Positions 15,994 to 25,269 are shown, counted from the stretch's first letter. The stretch: DNA of 64,000 nucleotides from Frankia sp. QA3 (GCF_000262465.1 NZ_CM001489.1:5370741-5434740), one strand, 5' to 3'. Numbers and translations are program-made. Notes: generated by a model from the sequence alone, not told the origin.

Positions 15994-18900
15994 CAGACGC
16001 CCCTCCCCTGCCGGGTCCGCGCCGGGGCCAGCCGGGTCTCCCCGAGTTCGTCGCCGGCCGGGGCGTCGTCGGGGTCCCGGGCGTCGGAGTCCCGGTCGTC
16101 CTCGCCGATGTCGGCGTCCGCGTCCGGCGGAGCCCCGAAGCTCCATCCCGGTTCCCCGTAGGCGGGGCTGTAGATCTCGTCCGCGCCGGGGACGAGAAGG
16201 TTGATCTCGTGTTCGGTCTCCCGCATCGACTGGGCGACGGTGAGGACCTCCCAGCGGCCGTGGCCGGCCGGCTCCAGCAGGCCGGTGACCTTCTGCGGCC
16301 CACCGCTCTTGCGGTAGCCGAGTCGGATCGGCCCCGTCGTCATCAGCTGCCAGCGGTCGACGAGTTCCCGTAGCCGCTCGCCGAGGTACTCCTGGCCGCG
16401 CGGGCCGGCGACGGCCTCCGCCCGGGCCAACAGCCGGTTGATCAGACCGGTGGCGACCGGGCCGGCGAGGTCCACGGCGTGGGCGTCGGTGTTGCGGGTG
16501 TTCGCGTCGTCGAGGTGCCGCAACGCGGCGACGAACGTGCCGGTGGCGGTGCGGTCGAGCGAGCGCCGGGTGAACGGGGTGACCGACAGGGCCTCGACCT
16601 GCCGGTAGAAGCTGGCGTGGTAGGGCTCGAAGTCCTCGTAGTGGGCGAGGTCGCGGGGCCGCGCCCAGTTGTAGAGGGTGACGACGAGCCCGGGTCGCGC
16701 CGCGTCGCGCCCGACCCGCGACGACGCCTGGATGTACTCCGCGGTGTTCTTCGGCTGCCCGATGACGGCCATCAGCCCGAACCGGGAGACGTCGACGCCG
16801 ACCTGCAACATCGAGGTCGCGAGGACCACGTCGACGGGGATCCGGTCCTGGCGGGCCCGGGACCGCTCGGCCACCGGGTGGGCGGGCGGCCGTTCGCGGA
16901 CCCGGCTGTCCCGGGCTCGGTACACGTCCCGCCAGTTGTCGGCGATCGCCTGGCGCCGGGTGGAGGTGTCGAGGTCGGGATCGAAGGCGATCTCCAGCCG
17001 CTTCAGCACGTCGCTGATGTCCGCCGACGACACCCGGGAGGTGAGCTCGGAGATGGTGAGCATGCCGGCGGCCGGGACGATGCGGTTGGACAGCCCCTTG
17101 CGCGTGCCGTGGGTGCGCACCCGGGTGGTGACGTCGTCGTCGAGGTAGCGGCGCATGCCGGCGAGTTCCCGGGTGGCGTTGAAGTAGCCGACGAGGGTCT
17201 GGTACGCCTCCGCGGCCTCCCCGTGCCGGTCGAAGAGGGTCTGCCCGGCGAGGAGCAGGATCTCGGCGAGCCGGATCTCCGCCGACTTCATCCGGGCGCC
17301 GTGGGCGCACACCCCGAGGTAGCGCCGGCCCGGCTCAGCAGGGGTGACGGGGACCTGGCGGGAGAAGAAGGTGTCGGCGACGTCGATCACCTGCGGCGGG
17401 AAGACGGCGAGCCGGCGGCCGAACACGCCGAGAACCTGGTCGCGGGCCCGCTTGGTGGTGGCGGTGGAGGCGACGATCTTCGGCCCGGTGAGCGTCGTGC
17501 CGCCGGCGGCACCCGCCGCGTCGGCCGGGACGGGCCAGGAGCACAGCTCGTCGACGGCGCTCTCGAACAGGCCGACGGTGGTGCCGAGCGCGCCGGAGAT
17601 GAGGTGCAGCTCGTCCTGGATGATCAGATCGGGCGGGCGCAGCCGGCGCACCGGCTCGCTGGCCACGGCCGGCAGGTTGCCGCGGCGGTGATGCCGGGAC
17701 CCGCAGCCGGTGCGGTCGTCGAGGTCGTCGTGGCGGTAGCCGTGCCGGGGGCAGCGCTCGCGCACCCGGCCGAACAGGATGCCGGCCTCACCGCGCCAGG
17801 GCAGCTGGGCGAGCTTGTCGACGGTGGCGATGACGAGGCTGGGGGCGTAGCGGTAGATCTCCTCGTCGACGGTGAGGACCGGCAGGCCCTCCCCGGGGGA
17901 AAGCCGCCGGGAGAACGGGCAGGCGTCGGCGCCCTCGCCGTTGGAACAGTAGAGCAGGACCCGGCGGGTGTCCTCGTCGATGTGGGCGTCGGTGTGGGCG
18001 GCCAGCGCCGTGCCGCACCACGGGCAGCTCAGTGTCTGCAGGACGTTGGCCCGCTTGCCGTTGCCCACCTCGCGGGCCTCGCTGATCTGGTCGCGGGCGT
18101 CCTCGAACCGGTTCGGGGAGACGCCGCCGCCGACCCACAGCCCGATCCGGAACGGCACCGCGCCCCAGGTGGCCTCGTCGGCGCGGCGCAGCACCTCGGC
18201 CGCGCAGACCAGGGCCGCCGCCCGCTGGAACTGCTGGGCAGTGAGCAGCCGCAGGGTGTAGCGCATGAGGACGGCGACGCCGGCCTCGCCGGAGCGGGCG
18301 TCCAGCCCGGTGCCGATCGTGCCCTGCAACCGGCGGATCGCGAAGGTGTAGGCGGTCAGCCCCAGGTAGGCCTCCGTCTTGCCGCCGCCGGTCGGGAAGA
18401 ACAGCAGATCGACGACGGCGCTGGCGTCGGCGGCCCGTTCCGGATGGGTCGGCTCGGTCAACGCGGGCAGGTTGAGCAGGACGAACCCGAGCTGGAACGG
18501 CCGCCAGGACGCCGCCCTGGCCCCCTCGGCCTCGACCTTGGCGGTCGCCTCGGGGTAGCTCAGGCCGTGCTCGTCGCGCAGCCGGGCGATGGCGGTGTGC
18601 CGGCGCTGGGCCGCCATCGCCCGGTTGGCGAACCGGAACGCGGCCAGCGCCTCGCCCTGGCGGGGCTGGGCCGGGTCGGTGAGCAGGGCGATCCCGGCGC
18701 GGATGCGACCCGCCGCCACCCGGGCCTCGCCGATGGCCGTCCGGGCGGCCGGCCGCAGCCGCTCGGGCAGGCTCGGCACCTGCACCTCACGCTCGTCGAG
18801 CCAGGCCTCGTAACCGTCGGCGAGCGGCATCAGCCCGCGGCGCAGGGCCGCGGCGTCGGCGACGACCAGGGCATCCATGGACAGTTCGACGTGTTCCAGC

Positions 18901-19991
18901 GGGGTATTTGGGCCGGCGGGCGCGATGGTCGACGGGACGTCATAGGTGGGCAGCCAGGTGGTCTCCAGCCGGTGGGCGCAGCGCTCACCGTCACGGACGG
19001 CGGGATGCACCGCGACGTTGCGACCGTTCGCGTACCGCCGCTGCGCCCGGTAGAGCAGCCGCAGGTGCAGCTCCTCGTGATCCTCGTGGTCGTGGCCGTC
19101 GTGGTCTGCCCCGACGCCGTCCTCGGGATCGTCGACGGGCAGGAAGACGGCGCGCTCGCCGTCGAGCGCGGTCACGGTGAGCCGCGGCTGGAACAGCCAG
19201 GCCGTGTCGGCATGCGACGGCGGCTCCGGCTGACCGTTGACGAGGGTCAGCTCGACGATCCGCCGGCCCGACCGCTCGCGCGGGCCGGCCCACTCGCGCA
19301 GCACAACAGCGAGGAAGACCCCCGTCTCGTCGTCGCCGACCAGCGGCACGCGGTATGCGTCGGAGCCGAGCGAGCCGTCCAGCCGGATCTCCCGGTTCGC
19401 ATGGACGACCGGCTCCCGGGCCCAGGTGGTGCGCTTGCGCCCCTCGTCGTCCTCGGTCTCCTGCCGGACGTACTGGCCCCAGGCGGCGGTGACGGCGACG
19501 ACGTCGACCGCCGCGCCGCCCGGACCGGCCGGGACGGCGAACGACAGCCCCATCGACGAGGCCCAGATTCGGCCCCGGTTCTGCGGGGTGAGGATCTCGG
19601 GGAGGTCGGTGTCGGCGTCGCCCTGCACCGCCGTCTCGGTGTCGGCCACCGTGTCGGCGGCCGCCGCCTCCCGGGCTCCACGCGGGGCGGGCTTCGGACC
19701 GAGCATGCCCACGAGGTACCGCTCCCGGGGTCCCATCGCCCGGTGGTGGAACACCTCGTGCTCCCCGTCCCAGGGGCCGAGCAGGTCACGGCGGACGAGA
19801 TCTTCGAAGGCGTCCCGGACCTCGTACGAAGTCGCCGGGATAAATTCCACCGGCTTGTCCAGGATCTCCGTCGGCGAAAGGCCGTCCGAGGTACCGGCGC
19901 CGCCCCCGCTCACACCCCCCGATCCGGCGAGCGAGGGCGAGGCGCCCTTCTCCGGGGGAAACAGCGCGCCCTGACCTTCCTGCGCCACCAC
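15993..19991 (-). CDS. drmA: DrmA, DISARM superfamily 2 helicase
   Basis: A 1332-residue helicase. Walker A is FFPTGGGKTEAYLGL (~533), the DEXH box is IIQDELHLISGALGTTVG (~793), and the C-terminal helicase domain has ATSMLQVGVDVSRFGLM and YIQASSRVGRD (~1090). Four cysteines (CPWCG ... CSNGEGADAC) lie between the helicase motifs. The size and motif order fit DrmA of the DISARM anti-phage system, which binds DNA with DrmB. The GTG at 19991 follows GGGGGAGATGAG. It heads the drmABC block and is separated from drmD-drmMI by an 8.3-kb toxin-rich block, which is unusual because these genes normally adjoin. Confidence 0.93.
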   Translation of the reverse strand: MVAQEGQGALFPPEKGASPSLAGSGGVSGGGAGTSDGLSPTEILDKPVEFIPATSYEVRDAFEDLVRRDLLGPWDGEHEVFHHRAMGPRERYLVGMLGPKPAPRGAREAAAADTVADTETAVQGDADTDLPEILTPQNRGRIWASSMGLSFAVPAGPGGAAVDVVAVTAAWGQYVRQETEDDEGRKRTTWAREPVVHANREIRLDGSLGSDAYRVPLVGDDETGVFLAVVLREWAGPRERSGRRIVELTLVNGQPEPPSHADTAWLFQPRLTVTALDGERAVFLPVDDPEDGVGADHDGHDHEDHEELHLRLLYRAQRRYANGRNVAVHPAVRDGERCAHRLETTWLPTYDVPSTIAPAGPNTPLEHVELSMDALVVADAAALRRGLMPLADGYEAWLDEREVQVPSLPERLRPAARTAIGEARVAAGRIRAGIALLTDPAQPRQGEALAAFRFANRAMAAQRRHTAIARLRDEHGLSYPEATAKVEAEGARAASWRPFQLGFVLLNLPALTEPTHPERAADASAVVDLLFFPTGGGKTEAYLGLTAYTFAIRRLQGTIGTGLDARSGEAGVAVLMRYTLRLLTAQQFQRAAALVCAAEVLRRADEATWGAVPFRIGLWVGGGVSPNRFEDARDQISEAREVGNGKRANVLQTLSCPWCGTALAAHTDAHIDEDTRRVLLYCSNGEGADACPFSRRLSPGEGLPVLTVDEEIYRYAPSLVIATVDKLAQLPWRGEAGILFGRVRERCPRHGYRHDDLDDRTGCGSRHHRRGNLPAVASEPVRRLRPPDLIIQDELHLISGALGTTVGLFESAVDELCSWPVPADAAGAAGGTTLTGPKIVASTATTKRARDQVLGVFGRRLAVFPPQVIDVADTFFSRQVPVTPAEPGRRYLGVCAHGARMKSAEIRLAEILLLAGQTLFDRHGEAAEAYQTLVGYFNATRELAGMRRYLDDDVTTRVRTHGTRKGLSNRIVPAAGMLTISELTSRVSSADISDVLKRLEIAFDPDLDTSTRRQAIADNWRDVYRARDSRVRERPPAHPVAERSRARQDRIPVDVVLATSMLQVGVDVSRFGLMAVIGQPKNTAEYIQASSRVGRDAARPGLVVTLYNWARPRDLAHYEDFEPYHASFYRQVEALSVTPFTRRSLDRTATGTFVAALRHLDDANTRNTDAHAVDLAGPVATGLINRLLARAEAVAGPRGQEYLGERLRELVDRWQLMTTGPIRLGYRKSGGPQKVTGLLEPAGHGRWEVLTVAQSMRETEHEINLLVPGADEIYSPAYGEPGWSFGAPPDADADIGEDDRDSDARDPDDAPAGDELGETRLAPARTRQGRGV

Positions 19992-20250
19992 GGCTCATCT
20001 CCCCCTCGAAGCGGTCGGGTCCGGCGCACCCCTCGCGCCATCCCTGTGTACCGAGTTCACAGACTACACCGCAACCCCGGCTCGCGTAAGGGCACCATCC
20101 CACGCAGGTCCGACAGATCCCCGGGCTCCGGCGGCACGCCCGCCCGCTACGATCGACTCAACTACCCACAGTAAGATCACCGCCACGCATTAGCTCCGCG
20201 CGACGGCGGGCATCAGATAGAGCGGTTGGCGTCAGGACGGAGATGAGCCG

Positions 20251-20511
20251 ATGACCTCTCCCCAGCGCACGCTCGACGAACTGGCCGCACAGCAGAGGGT
20301 GCGACCGGTGCGGAGCCTGGCCGAGTTGACTCTGTCGGAGCCGCTGACCGACGAGGAGTACGCCGACTTTCTCGCCGCGGCGATGTCCGCGCGCGGAACA
20401 CCAGACGGTGGATCCGCGGTCAGTCCTCGTCGAGCGCACGGGACGCGGCCGCGACCCGCTCCTCGGACTGCTCGACATAGCGGAAGTCGCGGGACCGCAC
20501 GTAATCGATGA
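20251..20511 (+). CDS. Antitoxin-like small protein, probably 3'-truncated
   Basis: The first 49 residues (TLDELAAQQRVRPVRSLAEL ... LTDEEYADFLAAAMSARG) resemble the short acidic antitoxins that precede PIN toxins in actinobacteria. After SARG the frame runs for 37 more codons of low-complexity Arg/Pro sequence antisense to the neighbouring gene, so the true C-terminus has been replaced. A near-copy of the EYADFLAAAMSARG segment occurs at 22373-22415, where it leads into the start of a PIN domain. The antitoxin/toxin pair therefore seems to have been split. The ribosome site is GGAGATGAGCCG before ATG. Confidence 0.5.
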   Translation: MTSPQRTLDELAAQQRVRPVRSLAELTLSEPLTDEEYADFLAAAMSARGTPDGGSAVSPRRAHGTRPRPAPRTARHSGSRGTARNR

Positions 20512-21843
20512 ACTCGGGCTCGGGCGGCAGGTCGTGCTCCTGGAGATAGTAAACGATCTCCAGGCTCCACACCCAGTCACCATCAGTCACGTAGACGAGC
20601 GGCACCTTCCTTCCACGCGACGGATCGAGCAGATCCTCCACCAGACCCGCGACCCGCAGGATGGTGACCCCCCGCTGGAGGTACTCGACAAAACGCGACC
20701 TTTCCTCGCCGGCCGGAAGCGGCGCGCGGTCCCGCGCCCAGGGAACCTCGCCGTCCATTCCATCAAAAAGCTTCGCAATCTTCACATCGCCAACGATCTC
20801 CGGCATTAGCCCTCGCTCTCTACCGCGGAAGAAATCTGATCCATCGACCGTCCTGCGCAATCGACTGTCTGATTCGCCCGAAGCATTCCTTCTCTCCTTG
20901 ATGAGAACAAGGGAGCCATCTCCTCTGTTGGCCACGAGCTCGGTCGGCGCGACCACAGGGACACCGAGATGATCTGCAAGATCCTGGGCAACAGGCGCCT
21001 CGCCTCGCCCGGTCTCGCAGGACACCAACCTGATCGGGCGGCCCATCCATTCACCGTCCGCCCGGATAGCCTGCTCAGATCCCGACCGTCCAACGGAGTT
21101 CCGTCAACAACAAAGGAATCAGGGTTTCCATGCAGATCGGCAGTATACACGTCAGCCAGAGGGCGTACGGAGGAGGCGGCGTCCCGCATCCTGTGGTCCT
21201 GCTCCGCGTAGAACGCTCGGCCGCCGTCCGTCCGCATGCTCTCCAGGTAGACCGCGGCAAGTCTCGGCTCCAGCCGCTCCAACGGACGAAACGCGTCTGG
21301 TGGTGTCCATCCGTCGCCCGCCTCCGGCGGCGGATACCGCACTCCACCTATTGAGTCGCGTTGTGCCACCACAGCTTCTGGATCACGGTCTCCATCATCA
21401 GGGATCGCAGGATCTCCAGATGGGGCTGGCTTGGCCGTGACCGTCTCCGGAACTCCTTCATCCGGCTCGTCAGCGCCCAGCCTCTCCGACTTGACCGCAG
21501 ACGCTTCAGTGGATGTGCCGGCCATGTCCTCCGAAGGATCTTGCGACCGATCGTTCGACTGCTCCGGAGGCTTCCCAGCGGTCGTCGCCGATCCGCTCTC
21601 GGCTTCCTTCTCCGCCGGTTCGCCATACCATTGTCGACCGGGCCGCTCCGCCTCTGCGTGATCCGATTCCTCAACCCGCGGTGTCGAGGCCGGCGCATCG
21701 GACGGTTCCCGGCCCGATGCGGAGGGCCGACTTTCAGAACCGGCGGGATAAGTCTCCTCCAGAGAGAGGAGATCCTGGTCGGACGCGTGCCGCCGTCCCG
21801 AGACGTCACCAGTTCCCACAGCATCAGTCGGGTGCTCCGACAT
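20420..21843 (-). pseudogene. Frameshifted toxin-like protein with His/Cys (caspase-like) signature
   Basis: Two overlapping frames make one gene. The upstream frame (21843 to ~21070) has a Glu/Ser/Pro-rich linker, then AVYLESMRTDGGRAFYAEQD and ADLHGNPDSFVVDGTPLDG. The downstream frame (~21060 to 20420) continues as GRPIRLVSCETGRGEAPVA and QDLADHLGVPVVAPTELVA. The pattern ...HG...(30-40 residues)...SC-E-T-G...LADxLGVPVxAPT recurs in actinobacterial polymorphic toxins and resembles a caspase-like His/Cys dyad. The join needs a one-base shift near 21060-21085. A C-terminal module (LVYVTDGDWVWSLEIVYYL) of unknown function ends the protein. It follows the 163-aa frame at 21844 with TGA-ATG adjacency. 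Confidence 0.55.
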
Positions 21844-22335
21844 TCACCGTTCAAGTCGGGCCAGCTTCTTGTCGAGGGGTGTATTCCCCGCACCCCCGGC
21901 AGAGGGCGAGGCAGATTGGCCGGGCGGTACCGGCTTCTCGTCAACGTCCAACGTCCGCCGCCCCGCCGTCTGATCCCCACCCGGGCTGAGGGCCCTCCGT
22001 TCCGCCGGCCGGTCGAGAAGCGCGAGTGTGCGGCCCATGGGTGTCGGCGCCACGGCGGAGACATCGGCTGCGCTCCGTTCGGGGATCGTCGTGGTGTGGT
22101 CACGCCCGAGTGCCCGCCGTTCGAGCGCATCCAGCTTCGTTTCCATCGGCGTTCGTTCTCGAGTGTCGGTGCGCAGCTCACGATCCGCGCCAAAATCGTC
22201 CCCGGCGGCCCGGCCGTCCCGCTCTGCGTCGCCGTTCCCAGTGGGATGGGCGTTATGCGCGTCATGCCGGTCCAGCAGCCGGAGCTTCGCCTCGACCGCG
22301 GACGCGGGGCACGTTATTTTTGCCTGGGCCTGCAC
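21844..22335 (-). CDS. Helical-repeat linker protein, N-terminal part of toxin-like unit
   Basis: A 163-residue protein with no known enzymatic domain. It contains four copies of a short helix (EAKLRLLDRHDA, METKLDALERRAL, MGRTLALLDRP, LDKKLARLER) separated by polar linkers. The EndoU-type toxin at 25631 carries the same element (EAKARLLDLATRRA, AERKAALLDWAHERA), so these two proteins share an N-terminal repeat, probably for delivery or partner binding. It ends directly before the ATG of the His/Cys protein and may be its separated N-terminal half. No signal peptide is visible. Confidence 0.5.
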   Translation of the reverse strand: MQAQAKITCPASAVEAKLRLLDRHDAHNAHPTGNGDAERDGRAAGDDFGADRELRTDTRERTPMETKLDALERRALGRDHTTTIPERSAADVSAVAPTPMGRTLALLDRPAERRALSPGGDQTAGRRTLDVDEKPVPPGQSASPSAGGAGNTPLDKKLARLER

Positions 22336-22372
22336 GACAGGCGTCGACGGAAGACTCAGACCTAGATCCGGA

Positions 22373-22474
22373 CGAGGACTACGCCGACTTTCTCACCGCG
22401 GCGATGTCTGCACGTGGACGCCAGCTGCCGCAGTAAGCGACTACGTCATCATCGATACCGACGTCTTCTCCTGA
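22373..22474 (+). pseudogene. Antitoxin tail plus first residues of a PIN-domain toxin
   Basis: The frame ending at 22436 reads EDYADFLTAAMSARGRQLPQ then stop. Immediately after, in another frame, comes VSDYVIIDTDVFS then TGA (22436-22474). VIIDTDVFS is the N-terminal strand of a PIN ribonuclease with its first catalytic Asp. This is a decayed VapBC-like pair whose toxin has been cut to about 13 codons. The antitoxin segment duplicates one at 20349-20396. Confidence 0.6.
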
Positions 22475-22505
22475 TCCGCCGTATCCTCCATGGACCCGCC
22501 GGGTC

Positions 22506-23708
22506 TCACGGAGAGGGGCGGCGAGGGAGTGATCGAGCCAGGTCTCGGCGCAGGTTCTTGAGACTGACGAGCTGCCCACTCGTCGGGTCGGGGGCCTTCC
22601 AGAAATCCCAGCCGTCCGTCTGACGCGCGGTCTCCGGCAGACCGGGGCCGGCGATGTCAACCTTTGCCGCCGCCCCCGCCGCGCTCAACGACAACTCGTC
22701 GCCGCCGAAATTGACCTTCCCGTCCGGTAGTACCTCCGCCGTGCGCCGCCCGCCGCGGTAGTCGCCGGTCAGCGTGCTTCCGGGCCGCACGATGCCGGCC
22801 TTGACCAGATCGGTCAACTTCAGGCTCCGCTCCTCGGGGGTGACCCGAGCGGGGCTGGTCGCCGAGGCCGAGGCCGAGGCGACAGCGGTCGGCGCGGGCG
22901 GGCCGGTGGTCACGCTCACCGTCGAGCTTGGTCGTGGGGAGGGACCGGTCCCGGCTCCGCTCGAGGCGGGTGGCGGTGATACGGCCGGCGGCAGGGAGGA
23001 AGTTCGGGGAGCGGAGCCGGCCGCCGGGAAGCCAGCCGGGAAGTCAAAGGTCGCGCGGGTCCGGATCAGCCCGGCCCGAACATCGGCCTCGCTCAGGTCC
23101 CGCGTGCGCCGGTGGACCAGCGAGACGAGTTCGGCTGCCGGGTCACCGCCGTCGAAGAGCTCCGCGAGGGCGGACCGGAGCTGGCCGTCGACGAACTCGG
23201 CGCGCCACAGGTCATCGATCCGGTCGCCGTTCATCGCGTCCTTGCCGAGCAGGGCAAGGACTTCCGCCGCGCCGCCCGGATCCGCGGATATGCTGACCGA
23301 CCGATAGAGTTTCTGGTCGACCGGGACCGGCGCGTGCGCGTTGTAGATGCGCCATTCATCGCCGTTCGTGAGCGCCACCCATCTCACCCCCGCCGACGTG
23401 GCGTAGCTGAGCACCTGGGTCGCCCACCTGAGCTGGGAGAGGTCCTCTCCGAGCCCCTTCGCCTCGATGAAGAGGCGGGGTCTGCGCAGCAGGAGCAACG
23501 CGTAGTCCACCGGGTTCGCGGACGGGCCGAACCGGTACTCCCGGTTGACCTCGTCGAGGTCATGGATGTCCCAGCCCAGTGCCTCGATGACCGGTTCGAT
23601 CAGGCTGGCCTTGGTGTTCTGCTCACCGATACGCCGCCCGTGCCGGTACCGCCCGAGCCGATCGGCGCACTCCTTGAGCGTCTCCTGCAGCGTTCGCGCC
23701 ACTCTCAC
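22506..23708 (-). CDS. PD-(D/E)XK nuclease-like protein with C-terminal RAMA domain
   Basis: About 400 residues. The N-terminal part matches the type I restriction HsdR_N fold: an IEPVIEALGWD lead, then NPVDYALLLLRRPRLFIEAK with the D...E-x-K catalytic signature, then WATQVLSYATSAGVRWVALT and NGDEWRIYN. A Pro/Ser/Thr linker leads to a C-terminal RAMA (restriction enzyme adenine methylase-associated) domain: VKAGIVRPGSTLTGDYRGG ... GWDFWKA ... LVSLKNLRRDLA. RAMA domains are thought to read modified DNA. The combination could cut or sense DNA by methylation state and lies between the two halves of DISARM. Starts at 23708 or 23702 (both GTG) are possible; the frame is open to 23777. Confidence 0.8.
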   Translation of the reverse strand: MRVARTLQETLKECADRLGRYRHGRRIGEQNTKASLIEPVIEALGWDIHDLDEVNREYRFGPSANPVDYALLLLRRPRLFIEAKGLGEDLSQLRWATQVLSYATSAGVRWVALTNGDEWRIYNAHAPVPVDQKLYRSVSISADPGGAAEVLALLGKDAMNGDRIDDLWRAEFVDGQLRSALAELFDGGDPAAELVSLVHRRTRDLSEADVRAGLIRTRATFDFPAGFPAAGSAPRTSSLPPAVSPPPASSGAGTGPSPRPSSTVSVTTGPPAPTAVASASASATSPARVTPEERSLKLTDLVKAGIVRPGSTLTGDYRGGRRTAEVLPDGKVNFGGDELSLSAAGAAAKVDIAGPGLPETARQTDGWDFWKAPDPTSGQLVSLKNLRRDLARSLPRRPSP

Positions 23709-23866
23709 CCCAGCCACCGATCGCCTGCTGTCCTGGGGCTGTGGGCGGCACCCCTCCCCAACAACAATCAGTATCATCCGATTACTGAGCGGTGCACGGG
23801 GGGCCGTCAGCCCGACCTCGTCGTCCAGCAGTCCGTGACCGGCGTTCCACCACCCACGACTTGCAG

Positions 23867-23944
23867 TTGATCTACAACTTGATCGGCAACTTAGCTTGCA
23901 AGTTGTAGATCAAATTGTCACTCACCCCAACCAAGTTGTAGATC
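23867..23944. repeat. 15-bp inverted repeat with a third direct copy
   Basis: TTGATCTACAACTTG (23867-23881) and its exact reverse complement CAAGTTGTAGATCAA (23899-23913) surround a 17-base loop. A further direct copy, CAAGTTGTAGATC, lies at 23932-23944 at the very start of the truncated NYN frame. The arrangement could be an operator array, a hairpin, or a recombination scar that replaced the 5' end of the gene. Confidence 0.8.
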
Positions 23945-23949
23945 GTTTG

Positions 23950-24627
23950 ATGGGCGGCAACGGGAGGCCGGGCTGGCGCTGGCTGGACCTGCGTGCCCTG
24001 GCTACCTCGATCGTTGCCGCGCGTCCGGAATGGCGCGACTCGCACGTCGCCCGGGTGGTGTACTGCACCACGCCGATCGACGGCGCGAGCAATCCCAGCG
24101 GCGCGGCGGACCAGGAGATCTACCTGCGCGCCCTGCGCGCGGCAAAGGCTGTCGACGAGATCACCAAGGGCAGGTACATCACCAAGATCGTCAAGGCACC
24201 GCTGGCTGTGCGGGGCCCGAAGGGCCAGGCGATCCTGGCCGCCCCGACGTGGCCGGTGATGGTCCAGGACCCAGCGGGGCAGCCGGTTCCTGACGCCCGC
24301 TTCCTGGTCTCCGTCGCTCAGCGAGAGGAGAAGGGCTCGGATGTCAACGTGGCTTCCCATCTCCTGCTCGACCTGCTCCACCAGCGGATCACCGCCGCCG
24401 TCGTGATCAGCAACGACAGCGACCTGGCCTTCCCCGTGGCGCAGGCCCGGGAGCTCATCCCCGTCGGCATGGTCAATCCCAGCAAGAACTACACCGCCGG
24501 TGCGCTGCGGGGTTCGCCGCACGCCGGGGTGGGCCGGCACTGGTGGCGCAGCCTGCGTGACACCGACCTCACCGCAGCTCAACTACCGGTACAGATCGGT
24601 GCGATCACCCGCCCGCCCGGATGGTGA
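23950..24627 (+). pseudogene. NYN-domain (LabA-like) ribonuclease lacking its N-terminus
   Basis: About 225 residues matching NYN/LabA-like PIN-fold RNases: [48 protein letters not shown] and [18 protein letters not shown]. The last two motifs hold acidic metal ligands. The family begins with a strand of the type V-Y-V-D-G-x-N-L-Y carrying the first catalytic Asp. That strand is absent, and the homologous segment starts directly at [10 protein letters not shown], preceded by an inverted-repeat cluster. No ribosome site precedes the ATG at 23950. The gene is therefore probably inactive, although the rest of the frame is intact. A strong terminator follows at 24677. Confidence 0.7.
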
Positions 24628-24676
24628 CCACGCTTTGACAGGCAGGCAAGCGCGTGCCTAGCTCGACATCTAGACC

Positions 24677-24704
24677 ACCCGGCTCCTTCGTGGGCCGGGT
24701 TTTT
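24677..24704 (+). terminator. Intrinsic terminator
   Basis: ACCCGGC (24677-24683), a 10-base loop and GCCGGGT (24694-24700), then a T run TTTTC. This is a perfect 7-bp GC-rich stem with T-tract. It ends plus-strand transcription from the NYN locus. Confidence 0.85.
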
Positions 24705-24777
24705 CTATGGGCCTCTCCCTGCGGTTGTGCCGCCGACTGGGCACCGCAACGGAAGCTGCCCCGGGGATGACTTCAGA

Positions 24778-25145
24778 CCAACTCGGCTTCGGGCTCACTC
24801 GGTTCGACGGCTGGTGACCCGGGAACTGGGCCGAGATCGCCGTCCGGTGCCCGGTCGGCGCCGGCAGCCCCCGCGAGGCCGGCCAGGTCGCCGTCGTAGG
24901 CGAGGCGGCCGTGGTCGATGACGAGGACCCGCTCGCAGAGCCGCTCGGCCTGAATCGAGCTGTCCGCACTCGCGGATCTACGAAGTTCGGTGATGACTGT
25001 GTCCGGGATAAAGGCCTGTCTTCCGCCGACGACCGCCTTGAGTGCGCCGAGCCAGCCTCGGATCCCCCAGCAGCTTTCCCTCCGGGAAGTGGTCCGCCGG
25101 GTCGACCTTGAGCCAGCCATTCTCGTTCTCGACAAATTTCCACAT
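24778..25145 (-). pseudogene. Immunity-protein remnant fused to an ABC-ATPase C-terminal scrap
   Basis: The ATG at 25145 (with ribosome site GAGGGGTGTGTG) starts MWKFVENENGWLKVDPADHF, which parallels WRFVDGKYGSLSIDPEGFF of the intact gene at 25270. After GKLL an extra G in a G-run breaks the frame, and the homology continues in the next frame as GIRGWLGALKAVVGGRQAF. The frame then joins ERLCERVLVIDHGRLAYDG, the typical end of an ABC-2 transporter ATPase, and closes with an acidic tail. It is thus a decayed paralogue of the immunity protein recombined with unrelated DNA. Confidence 0.6.
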
Positions 25146-25269
25146 CACACACCCCTCAATCTTCCTCATCGATTACCGGAAAAGCGGTGCGAACGGACCC
25201 ATCAGGTTGCATGGCCCCGCGCATACCAGTGCCGGTCCATCCCATGCCTGGAGCCGGATGGTGACACGA

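Noticed and set aside
16479-20174. 1231-codon plus-strand frame opposite drmA
   Set aside because: High-GC DNA leaves the antisense frame open; the minus strand holds clear helicase motifs.
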